The notes under the pieces were generated by a model. It made no database searches, had not been told where the DNA came from, and saw nothing but the letters and a program-made list of their open reading frames with translations. A stretch of 40,347 bases of DNA from contig JAYZBC010000089.1 of assembly GCA_036339375.1 (NCBI GenBank), positions 1 through 40,347 of the forward strand, given 5' to 3'. Source of the stretch: JAYZBC01 sp036339375 (GTDB lineage Bacteria; Pseudomonadota; Alphaproteobacteria; MPNO01; UBA2964). Below, piece by piece: positions 16,170 through 23,201 of the stretch; positions within the stretch are counted from its first letter, which is position 1; each line of letters opens with the position of its first letter. Made by a program: the position numbers and the translations under genes.

Positions 16170-17057
16170 TGGATTTTGACTGTCTTTAACCCTCTTAGGG
16201 TTAAAAATTTTCCGTGACAGGTTATGTTTTTCAACAATTGTATTTATCCGTTTGGAAAGCAAATGAGTCCAGGGTGCATCCGAATTAGATTCCTTTTCCA
16301 AAGTTAGCCAAATTTTTAGGGCTTTTTTGAATTTTCCGGCTTGTTCCGCGGCAAGCCCACTATAGAAACGGCCAAGCGGGTCAGCCGGGTTAAGTAAAAG
16401 AATATTTTTCAGGGTATGTTTTGCTCCCTTTGTAATTACACCCCCCGATTTTGAAAACTGAAGTTCAAATAGCTCGGCCCAAAATTGAATATTTTTAGGG
16501 TCCAAGGCAAGCACTTTTCTGTATGCATTCGTCGCTTTAGAGAGTTCTCCCAAGCTAGAAAGAGATCGAGCATACAGCAACCATCCCTCAGTATCGTTAG
16601 GCCTGGATTCTAATCTCTTTTTTAGCTCTAAGATTAACAAATTCATCTTAGGTTTGGTATTTTTTTGGGCTAAATTTGAGTCAATCTGTGAAGGAAATGG
16701 GCTAACCAAATTAGGTGAGCCAATCAAAAAATAAATCCCAAGGGTTACAATAGGTATTAACAATCCTACAAACAGGACAAGCCTTGGGTTAATTACAGTA
16801 ATTGGTGAGTTTTGCGGTAAATTTAAATCTCCATCCGCTTTTAATATTCGGCGGGCTACTTCCATCTGGGCCGAACGTTCTTCTTCGCTCGTAATAAGGC
16901 CGTTACCTGCGTCATGTTTCAGTTCTTGCAATTGGTCCTGGTAAATTTGCATATCATATTCAGCACGCCTTGGAATCGTTTTTGAGCTGAGAAAAAAAGG
17001 GCGAAGTATGGAAACCATCGCAAAGGTGGTCATAATTAAGGTAATTATCCACAGCAT
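16167..17057 (-). CDS. ccmI: Cytochrome c maturation protein CcmI (TPR apocytochrome chaperone)
   Basis: 296-aa membrane protein of System I that binds apocytochrome c and hands it to the haem ligation machinery. An N-terminal helix (residues 1-22) is followed by a cytoplasmic R-R-A-E-Y-D-x-x-I-Y-x-D-Q-L-x-E-L segment typical of CcmI, a second helix (about 93-113) and a periplasmic TPR region (about 150-280, with NDTEGWLLYARSLSSLGEL and DPLGRFYSGLAAEQAG). ATG with GAGG upstream. It is the last gene of the ccm operon, 15 bp after ccmH, and separate from it rather than fused as in E. coli CcmH. Confidence 0.92.
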   Translation of the reverse strand: MLWIITLIMTTFAMVSILRPFFLSSKTIPRRAEYDMQIYQDQLQELKHDAGNGLITSEEERSAQMEVARRILKADGDLNLPQNSPITVINPRLVLFVGLLIPIVTLGIYFLIGSPNLVSPFPSQIDSNLAQKNTKPKMNLLILELKKRLESRPNDTEGWLLYARSLSSLGELSKATNAYRKVLALDPKNIQFWAELFELQFSKSGGVITKGAKHTLKNILLLNPADPLGRFYSGLAAEQAGKFKKALKIWLTLEKESNSDAPWTHLLSKRINTIVEKHNLSRKIFNPKRVKDSQNP

Positions 17058-17072
17058 TTCTTTTACCTCAAT

Positions 17073-17537
17073 TTACGGCTTGTTGTTGGAAATCGAAGAA
17101 AGACGACGTTTTTCATCTTCCGAGAGTATTGGATGATTGGTTACTCCACGGCGACGAAACCAAAACAATATAAAAACTGCGCCCAACAAAAATATGAAAA
17201 TAGGCGTTATCCATAAAAGTATTGTTCTAGAATTAACTGGGGGTTCAAGTAATACAAATTCACCGTATCGGGCTACGACAAAGGCGACAATTTCCTTTTT
17301 AGTCTCACCTCTCCTTAATTTTTGCCGAATGATCAAACGGAGATCACGTGCTAAGTCAGCATCCGAATCTTCTATCGATTGATTTTGGCAGACAGGACAC
17401 CGTAATTCTCGGCCCAGTTCACGGGCTCTCTCTTCAAGTTTGGCTTTTGGCATAGTATTTCCGGACATAACCACAAATGAAGGCATGAATAAAAATTGAG
17501 CCAACAAAAAAAGAATTGTGAAGCGCCGTTTTTTCAA
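17073..17537 (-). CDS. ccmH: Cytochrome c maturation thiol oxidoreductase CcmH (CcmL type)
   Basis: 154 aa. Reduces the apocytochrome c CxxCH thiols in the periplasm before haem attachment. Signal-like N-terminal helix (about 5-25), then the active-site motif L-R-C47-P-V-C50-Q-N-Q, the three-helix bundle, and a C-terminal anchor helix followed by basic residues. The TTG start is supported by the overlap of its first bases with the ccmG TGA (TTGA) and by the signal peptide it provides; the first internal ATG would remove most of that helix. Short single-domain form, with CcmI encoded separately. Confidence 0.94.
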   Translation of the reverse strand: MKKRRFTILFLLAQFLFMPSFVVMSGNTMPKAKLEERARELGRELRCPVCQNQSIEDSDADLARDLRLIIRQKLRRGETKKEIVAFVVARYGEFVLLEPPVNSRTILLWITPIFIFLLGAVFILFWFRRRGVTNHPILSEDEKRRLSSISNNKP

Positions 17538-18094
17538 GGGTTTAACGCCTTAATTGTGGGCAGTATTTTTTGTTCTAAATCCTGTTCCAAGATTGGTCCT
17601 ACATGGCGGTAGCGAATTCGACTTTTTGTATCAATAATAAAAGTTTCTGGATATCCATACACACCCCAGTCGATTGAAACGCGCCCGCTACGGTCTGCAC
17701 CATTTTGCTTATAGGGATTTCCAAGTTCCTTTAAAAATGCGCTTGCCGCGCTTGGTTTATCTTTAAAGTTAATCCCGTAAATTTGAATGCCTTGATTTGC
17801 CAGGCGCATCAAATGGGGGTGTTCCGCTCGGCATGGTGGACACCATGATGCCCAAATATTTACAAGGGCAATTTGTCCTTTTAACGCATGATTAGTAAAT
17901 CCTAATCCCTTTCCATCGATAGAAGGGAGAAAAAACTCAGGAACAGGTTGATTAATGAGCGCTGAAGGCAAAGCACCTATAGTTTTTCCACCCTTCAGCT
18001 GATTTAAATAAATAGCGAAAAGAAGTACTACAGCAATAAAGAGTGAAACAGGGATTAAAAACCAAAATCTAATTTGAAAGAGCATTTTTAGCAT
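17534..18094 (-). CDS. ccmG: Thiol:disulfide interchange protein CcmG (DsbE)
   Basis: 186-aa membrane-anchored thioredoxin-like protein that passes reductant toward apocytochrome c. N-terminal helix (about 8-29), then the thioredoxin fold with active site W-C85-P-P-C88 in NIWASWCPPCRAEHP, and the conserved GVYGYPETFIID cis-proline region. The ATG lies inside the end of ccmF (26-bp overlap; a second in-frame ATG three codons on would shorten it), and its stop overlaps ccmH by 4 bp, so the genes are likely translationally coupled. Confidence 0.95.
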   Translation of the reverse strand: MLKMLFQIRFWFLIPVSLFIAVVLLFAIYLNQLKGGKTIGALPSALINQPVPEFFLPSIDGKGLGFTNHALKGQIALVNIWASWCPPCRAEHPHLMRLANQGIQIYGINFKDKPSAASAFLKELGNPYKQNGADRSGRVSIDWGVYGYPETFIIDTKSRIRYRHVGPILEQDLEQKILPTIKALNP

Positions 18095-20093
18095 TTGTGG
18101 GTTTTGATAGAGTGGATTTTATTCTTTTCTTTGCTAATCGAGGGGGGCCGATTCGATGTCGGCGGTCTATAAGCGACACCAATCCACCGCATGCTATCAA
18201 AATCGCACCCACCCAAATCCAAACTACTAGAGGGTTAAAGTAAAGGCGAACGGTCCATTTAGGGGGATTAATGCCTTCCATTTGATTTCCTAAAACAACA
18301 TAAAGATCACCTTCAAAGGTTGTCAGAATTCCCGCCTCTGTTGTCCCGGCTTGTTGAGCGGGATAATTTCTTTTTTCAGGCCCCAAGACTGATACTTGTT
18401 TTCCGTTTCGAGTGACAATGAAGAGTCCTTTTGAGCCGGTATAATTAGGTCCTTTTACAGTTTCCACACCACTAAACTTTAGTTGATATTTGAAAATTTT
18501 CAGGGTGTCACCTTCTGAAATTACCTTAGTTTTTTCAATTCTCCATGCAGAAGATGCTGTCATTCCGGCTACTAAGATACCCAGTGCTCCGTGAGCAATT
18601 GTCATACCCCAAAACGATCCAGGTAGATTTTTTATACGAAGAACCGTTTGTTTCAACGGTTGCTGAAAAATAGCTACACGTTCTATCAATCCAATCAAAC
18701 TGCCTAAAAAGAGCCAAGTTGCTAATCCAATACCACAGGAAGCAAGAAAATATTTCCCATACCCAGCAAGGTATGCGGTGGTTACAGTGACAATTATTGT
18801 AATAAATAAGGCCAGTTTTAGCCGACCTAAAACACCTTTAAGATCCGCTCGTTTCCAGCTCAACATAGCACCCACGACGCAAGCAATTAGCACTGGAAAC
18901 ATCAAAGGAATAAAGGTTACTTCATAAAATGGAGGCCCAACTGATACCTTGCCACCACCTAAAGCGTCTAAAATCAGTGGATATAAAGTACCCAAAATAA
19001 CTACAGTAGCGGCGGTGGTTAGGAGAAGGTTATTAAAAACTAGAGCACCCTCCCGAGAAATAGGTGAAAAGAGCCCACCACTTGGGAGATTAGGGGCCCG
19101 AATTGCATAAAGGATGAGCGAACCTCCAGTCACAAAAATGAGCAAAACCAAAAGAAAAATACCTCTGTCCGGGTCACTTGCAAATGTGTGGACTGATGTT
19201 AAAACACCAGAACGCACTAAAAAGGTTCCGAGTAAAGACATTGAAAATGTGAGCAGGGCCAATAGAATCGTCCAACTTTGTAGCGCATCCCGTTTTTCCA
19301 CCACAATTGCGGAGTGCAGCAATGCAGTTCCAATAAGCCAAGGTATGAAGGAAGCATTTTCAACTGGGTCCCAAAACCACCAACCACCCCAGCCTAACTC
19401 GTAATACGCCCACCAACTACCGAGTGCAATTCCGATTGTGAGAAAACACCAGGCAGCCAGTGTCCAAGGTCTAACCCATCGGGCCCACGCGGGATCCACA
19501 CGTCCTTCTATTAATGCGGCAACTGCAAATGAAAACGCTACTGAAAATCCCACGTACCCCAAATATAGGAATGGTGGATGGAAGGCGAGCCCAGGGTCTT
19601 GGAGGATTGGATTTAATCCAGCTCCCTCTAATGGAGGCGGAGCAAGCCTTAAAAACGGGTTAGAAGTAAAAATAATAAACGCCAAAAATGCAAATCCAAT
19701 TAAACCTTGGATGGCTAGAACTCGGGCACGCAGAGTCGGTGGTAGTCCGTTACCAAATTCTGCTACCGCAAGGCCGAAAAGCGATAATATTGTTGCCCAC
19801 AGAACCATAGAACCTTCATGGTTTCCCCAAACTCCCGCAATTTTATATATCATCGGTTTTAGGGTGTGTGAGTTCTGTGCCACGTTAACGATGGAAAAGT
19901 CGGAAGTGATGTATGCGTATAGCAAACAAACAAAAGCGGTCAAAACAAACAAAAATTGGCAACGTGCTGCCGGTCTGGCAAGTAAAATTAATTGCACAAA
20001 ACCTCGAGCCGCTCCTATGAGAGGTAAAGTGCCCTGAATTAGGGCAATTACTAGTGCAAGTATCAAAGAAAAAAGACCAATTTCAGCTATCAT
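18069..20093 (-). CDS. ccmF: Haem lyase subunit CcmF
   Basis: About 674-aa polytopic inner-membrane protein that ligates haem from holo-CcmE to apocytochrome c together with CcmH and CcmI. It carries the GNHEGSMVLW segment, the tryptophan-rich WGGWWFWDPVENASFIPWL haem-handling signature, and conserved periplasmic histidines. ATG at 20093 was selected because it overlaps the ccmE TGA as ATGA, the same junction type used elsewhere in the operon; a GTG at 20114 would add seven residues. The length is typical. Confidence 0.96.
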   Translation of the reverse strand: MIAEIGLFSLILALVIALIQGTLPLIGAARGFVQLILLARPAARCQFLFVLTAFVCLLYAYITSDFSIVNVAQNSHTLKPMIYKIAGVWGNHEGSMVLWATILSLFGLAVAEFGNGLPPTLRARVLAIQGLIGFAFLAFIIFTSNPFLRLAPPPLEGAGLNPILQDPGLAFHPPFLYLGYVGFSVAFSFAVAALIEGRVDPAWARWVRPWTLAAWCFLTIGIALGSWWAYYELGWGGWWFWDPVENASFIPWLIGTALLHSAIVVEKRDALQSWTILLALLTFSMSLLGTFLVRSGVLTSVHTFASDPDRGIFLLVLLIFVTGGSLILYAIRAPNLPSGGLFSPISREGALVFNNLLLTTAATVVILGTLYPLILDALGGGKVSVGPPFYEVTFIPLMFPVLIACVVGAMLSWKRADLKGVLGRLKLALFITIIVTVTTAYLAGYGKYFLASCGIGLATWLFLGSLIGLIERVAIFQQPLKQTVLRIKNLPGSFWGMTIAHGALGILVAGMTASSAWRIEKTKVISEGDTLKIFKYQLKFSGVETVKGPNYTGSKGLFIVTRNGKQVSVLGPEKRNYPAQQAGTTEAGILTTFEGDLYVVLGNQMEGINPPKWTVRLYFNPLVVWIWVGAILIACGGLVSLIDRRHRIGPPRLAKKRIKSTLSKPTNAKNALSN

Positions 20094-20536
20094 TGGGTTT
20101 GAGGTCCTTTCCACAGACCTGTTTTCCTTAAAGAGTCAGCTACCTCGGGAGGCATATACTTTTCATCATGTTTAGCCAAAATTTCTTCCGCAAGAAAAAC
20201 TCCCTCTTCATTTAATTTTCCCTTTGCGACAATGCCCTGCTCCTCACGAAATAAATCAGGGAGAATACCCCGATATTTTACGCTAACTGTCTTTGAAAGA
20301 TCTGTGAGAGAAAAGTGTGTGGTAATACCATCACCACTTCTCTGGATACTATTCTTTTTTACCAGACCGCCAATACGGAACAAGCGATCAGGGGGTACAT
20401 TTCTTTTAGAGATATCGGAGGGGCTATAGAAAAATATAATTTTGTCTTCTAGAGCTATTAGCACAAGGGCAGTGGCTAAACTCAAAGTGGTCAGAATCAA
20501 AACCAAAAAACTCAGCCTTCGTTGTTTCCGGGTCAT
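20090..20536 (-). CDS. ccmE: Periplasmic haem chaperone CcmE
   Basis: 148-aa membrane-anchored OB-fold protein that covalently binds haem and shuttles it to CcmF. N-terminal anchor helix (about 8-28). The haem-binding motif is H123-D-E-K-Y127-M-P-P, so this is the common HxxxY form. The start overlaps the ccmD stop and the stop overlaps the ccmF start, each as ATGA. Confidence 0.96.
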   Translation of the reverse strand: MTRKQRRLSFLVLILTTLSLATALVLIALEDKIIFFYSPSDISKRNVPPDRLFRIGGLVKKNSIQRSGDGITTHFSLTDLSKTVSVKYRGILPDLFREEQGIVAKGKLNEEGVFLAEEILAKHDEKYMPPEVADSLRKTGLWKGPQTQ

Positions 20537-20730
20537 GGTAGTGGGGCCGATCCCTTAGAGCCAGGTTCAGGAAGATTTTTCTTAGCCTTTAAAAATTTTT
20601 TTTCGCTTAAACGGTGTTGTCGAATACTGGCAATTAAAAAGACGACTAATACTAAAAAAGCGACCATGTAGGCTGGCCAAACAAAAACTGAAAAACCACC
20701 CATAGAAAAAAACTCATATATAAAATTCAT
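20533..20730 (-). CDS. ccmD: Haem exporter accessory protein CcmD
   Basis: 65-aa single-helix protein that associates with CcmABC and helps release haem-loaded CcmE. The sequence starts with a polar segment, then WPAYMVAFLVLVVFLIASIRQ (helix about 18-38), and ends in a Lys-rich cytoplasmic tail, the standard CcmD layout although divergent in sequence as this family usually is. ATG start 12 bp after ccmC; stop overlaps ccmE. Confidence 0.9.
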   Translation of the reverse strand: MNFIYEFFSMGGFSVFVWPAYMVAFLVLVVFLIASIRQHRLSEKKFLKAKKNLPEPGSKGSAPLP

Positions 20731-20742
20731 TTTCTGACCAAT

Positions 20743-21474
20743 CTATTTTTGATCTTGATGAAGTTGAGCAATAATTATTCCTCGAGTCCTCCTCAGTATC
20801 ATTAGGGTCTTCATGCGCAATAAAAGGACTACACAGAAATAAAAAAAGAACCCAAATGCCATAATAAAAAGTGGCAAAAGCATAGAACTGTGTATTGCCG
20901 GGCCGGCAAGTTTCACAACGCTTGAAGGTTGATGAAGAGTATTCCACCAATCTACAGAGAACTTGATTATGGGTAAGTTTATGATTCCTACTAAAGATAA
21001 AATTGCCGCAGATATTTCGCCCCGAACCGGGTTTTCAAAAGCTCTGGTAAGAGCAATAAAACCTATGTAAAGGAAAAACAAAATGAGAACGGATGTTAAC
21101 CTTGCATCCCACACCCACCAGACGCCCCAAATGGGTTTGCCCCATAAAGAACCCGTCACTAGACAAATAAAGGTGAAGGAGGCCCCAATTGGAGCGGCCG
21201 CCCGTGCCACTAAAAACGCTAACGGGTGTTTAAAAATAAGGCCAGTTGCGCTGGCACCCGCTATAAGCGCATAAACGAATAATGCCATCCAAGCGGAAGG
21301 AACATGGATATACATAATCCTTACAGTATCACCCTGCTGGTAATCGGGAGGGGATTCTAGTAAGGCAAAATATAAACCAACAAAAATCGAAATACCGGCA
21401 AGCCAAGCGAACCAGGGAATTAGGTTAGCAACTAAACTATTAAACCTTGCTGGGTTGGCAAATTGTTGCAACAT
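20743..21474 (-). CDS. ccmC: Haem exporter/handling protein CcmC
   Basis: 243-aa six-helix inner-membrane protein that presents haem to CcmE. H57 (MYIHVPSAWMA) and H181 (WWNTLHQPSS) match the two periplasmic axial haem ligands, and the tryptophan-rich WGVWWVWDARLTS lies at 116-128. The length matches the family. Unlike most genes in this operon it is preceded by a 120-bp gap, so it may have its own ribosome loading or promoter. Confidence 0.96.
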   Translation of the reverse strand: MLQQFANPARFNSLVANLIPWFAWLAGISIFVGLYFALLESPPDYQQGDTVRIMYIHVPSAWMALFVYALIAGASATGLIFKHPLAFLVARAAAPIGASFTFICLVTGSLWGKPIWGVWWVWDARLTSVLILFFLYIGFIALTRAFENPVRGEISAAILSLVGIINLPIIKFSVDWWNTLHQPSSVVKLAGPAIHSSMLLPLFIMAFGFFFYFCVVLLLRMKTLMILRRTRGIIIAQLHQDQK

Positions 21475-21594
21475 TGGTTATTCACTTCTTATATTTCTGC
21501 TCAAACCCACTTTTTCAAGCTCACAAAAATAAAAAACTGGGCGCGCGACTGTCATTTAAAAAAAACCACCAAAAAAGAGTATGAGTTGTTACCA
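21475..21594. other. 120-bp gap inside the ccm operon
   Basis: This is the only sizeable gap in an operon whose other junctions overlap or are within 15 bp. Read on the minus strand it contains two T-runs (six and eight T) near its start and an AT-rich segment before the ccmC ATG, including a TATAAG about 20 nt from a TTGAAA. It could be an internal promoter or a processing region. No clear hairpin was found by eye. Confidence 0.35.
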
Positions 21595-22260
21595 TTATTC
21601 TAACGCTAAGCGGAGAGCTGCTGTTGTTGCTAAAGGTGTGATCACCAACGTACCTAAAAATAACGCTCCCATGAGCAGCAGGTTAGATACCCAAGGGGTT
21701 CCTGCAATAGCAGCGTCTGTTGCTGATGTGCCTAAAATTAAAATTGGCAACATCAAAGGTAATACCAAAAGGGCTAGTAACACTCTACCTCTTTGGGCTC
21801 CCAGGGTTAGTGCGGCACCTACTACACCTATCAGGCTTATAGTGGGAGTCCCCAACGCTAGTGTAGTGATCAATACAAGGTATCCTTTTTCAGGCATTTG
21901 ATAAAGAATGCTCACTATAGGGGCCGTGATAGTAATAGGAAATCCAGTAGTTACCCAATGGGCTAAAGCCTTAGTAAGAGAGATTAGGCCGATTGGTGTG
22001 TCACTGAGTGCTAATTGCTCCAGAGTGCCATCATCATAATCTGAGGAGAATAAACGTTCGAAGGAAATAATCGCGGCTAATAATGCTGTCACCCAAATTA
22101 TTCCTGGCCCAATTTCCGAAAGTAAAACGGGTTCAGGGCCTAACCCAATAGGAAAAAAAATTGTGGCTAATAAGAAAAAAGTGACTACAAGACCACTATC
22201 GCCTATTTGGCGAAAGGCAAGTTTTATTTCGCGTTTTATCAATAAGAAAAAATTCTTCAT
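21595..22260 (-). CDS. ccmB: Haem exporter membrane protein CcmB
   Basis: 221-aa polytopic membrane partner of the CcmA ATPase in the complex that releases holo-CcmE. It begins with the characteristic FFLLIKREIKLAFRQ segment, has about six helices, and contains the family's FERLFSSDYDDGTLEQLALS cytoplasmic loop. The ATG overlaps the ccmA stop as ATGA, indicating translational coupling. Confidence 0.95.
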   Translation of the reverse strand: MKNFFLLIKREIKLAFRQIGDSGLVVTFFLLATIFFPIGLGPEPVLLSEIGPGIIWVTALLAAIISFERLFSSDYDDGTLEQLALSDTPIGLISLTKALAHWVTTGFPITITAPIVSILYQMPEKGYLVLITTLALGTPTISLIGVVGAALTLGAQRGRVLLALLVLPLMLPILILGTSATDAAIAGTPWVSNLLLMGALFLGTLVITPLATTAALRLALE

Positions 22261-22904
22261 TGAACAAATGGTTTAGCCATTTGATTGCCGGGTGAAAAAT
22301 CATGTAGGTTGAGTTGTTTGGAACCCGGAAAATTTAAATTAATATTTGTCGCAATCACCGCCATTCCTCCATTTTGACAATGTACGGAAATGATTTTTTC
22401 AAGGTTGATGATTGATTCCTGATCTAAAGCAACTGTAGGTTCATCGAGTAACCAAAGGGGCGTGTTGTACAAGAGTAAGCGGGCGAGAGCTAATTTTCGG
22501 TTTTGCCCAGAGGATAAAAATTGGCTGGGAATGGAGGCTAGATGATGCAGTTCAAATTTTTCAAGTACCGAGTGGACATCGGTGATGTTTATACCTCGTA
22601 TTTGCGCCCAAAAAATGAGATTTTCCTGAACGGATAAAAAAGATTTAATAGCGTTGAGATGACCCACAAAATTCAAACGCATTTTGTGCCTTTCCGGTTC
22701 TTGTTTTACTGACCCATCGTTCCAGCTTAAAAGTCCTTTTGAGGGAGAGGCTAGGCCTGCCATGATTCGGAGGAGGCTGGTTTTTCCAGAACCATTTTTT
22801 CCGGTTAAAACAAGGGTATTTCCTGTTTCGACAGAAAAATTTAAATTCTCAAAAACCAATTTTTCACCTTTTTGACAAGTTAATTTAGTGCCAAAAAACT
22901 TCAT
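22257..22904 (-). CDS. ccmA: Haem exporter ATP-binding protein CcmA
   Basis: About 215-aa ABC ATPase that powers the CcmABCD complex. Walker A GKNGSGKTS (residues 35-43), ABC signature LSSGQNRKLALARL, Walker B LWLLDEPTVALD. ATG at 22904 is preferred over TTG at 22952: GGAGGA lies 11 nt upstream of the ATG, the TTG has no site, and the shorter protein matches the usual CcmA length. First gene of the ccm operon, divergent from acnA, an arrangement shared by many alphaproteobacteria. Confidence 0.95.
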   Translation of the reverse strand: MKFFGTKLTCQKGEKLVFENLNFSVETGNTLVLTGKNGSGKTSLLRIMAGLASPSKGLLSWNDGSVKQEPERHKMRLNFVGHLNAIKSFLSVQENLIFWAQIRGINITDVHSVLEKFELHHLASIPSQFLSSGQNRKLALARLLLYNTPLWLLDEPTVALDQESIINLEKIISVHCQNGGMAVIATNINLNFPGSKQLNLHDFSPGNQMAKPFVQ

Positions 22905-23201
22905 TTTAAACTTGTTCCTCCATTGGGGAGCTAAGAAATTTTTCTCCAACAATAAAAACTTTAATTTTATGCGTCCAAATAGTTTTTGTGTGAGACGTCT
23001 CTAGTCCATAGTCATGTAATTGGTTAAAACATGAAATGTAAATAAATACTTCACTGTCCCTTGCCGGCCATTCGCAAAATTTTGTTTAATATAAGGGATT
23101 GATTTGAGTTTTTTTGTTATGATTAAATTTATTTATCTTTCAGGTACTTGTATTTTTCGGACTACTTTCTGGCCGCATCAAAATAAAAAAAGGGTTATAC
23201 T
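22905..23201. promoter_or_regulatory. Divergent control region between ccmA and acnA
   Basis: 297 bp with no credible gene, which must contain the promoters for the ccm operon (leftward) and acnA (rightward). AT-rich -10-like hexamers are present (for example TATAAG at 23090-23095 and TATGAT at 23118-23123), but I found no convincingly spaced -35 partner, so no promoter is assigned. No obvious Fnr- or IHF-type palindrome was recognised. Confidence 0.4.

Noticed and set aside
19438..20037. 199-codon plus-strand frame antisense to ccmF
   Set aside because: Shadow of the strongly identified ccmF gene; composition (Ala/Asn/Arg/Pro rich) is that of an antisense frame.
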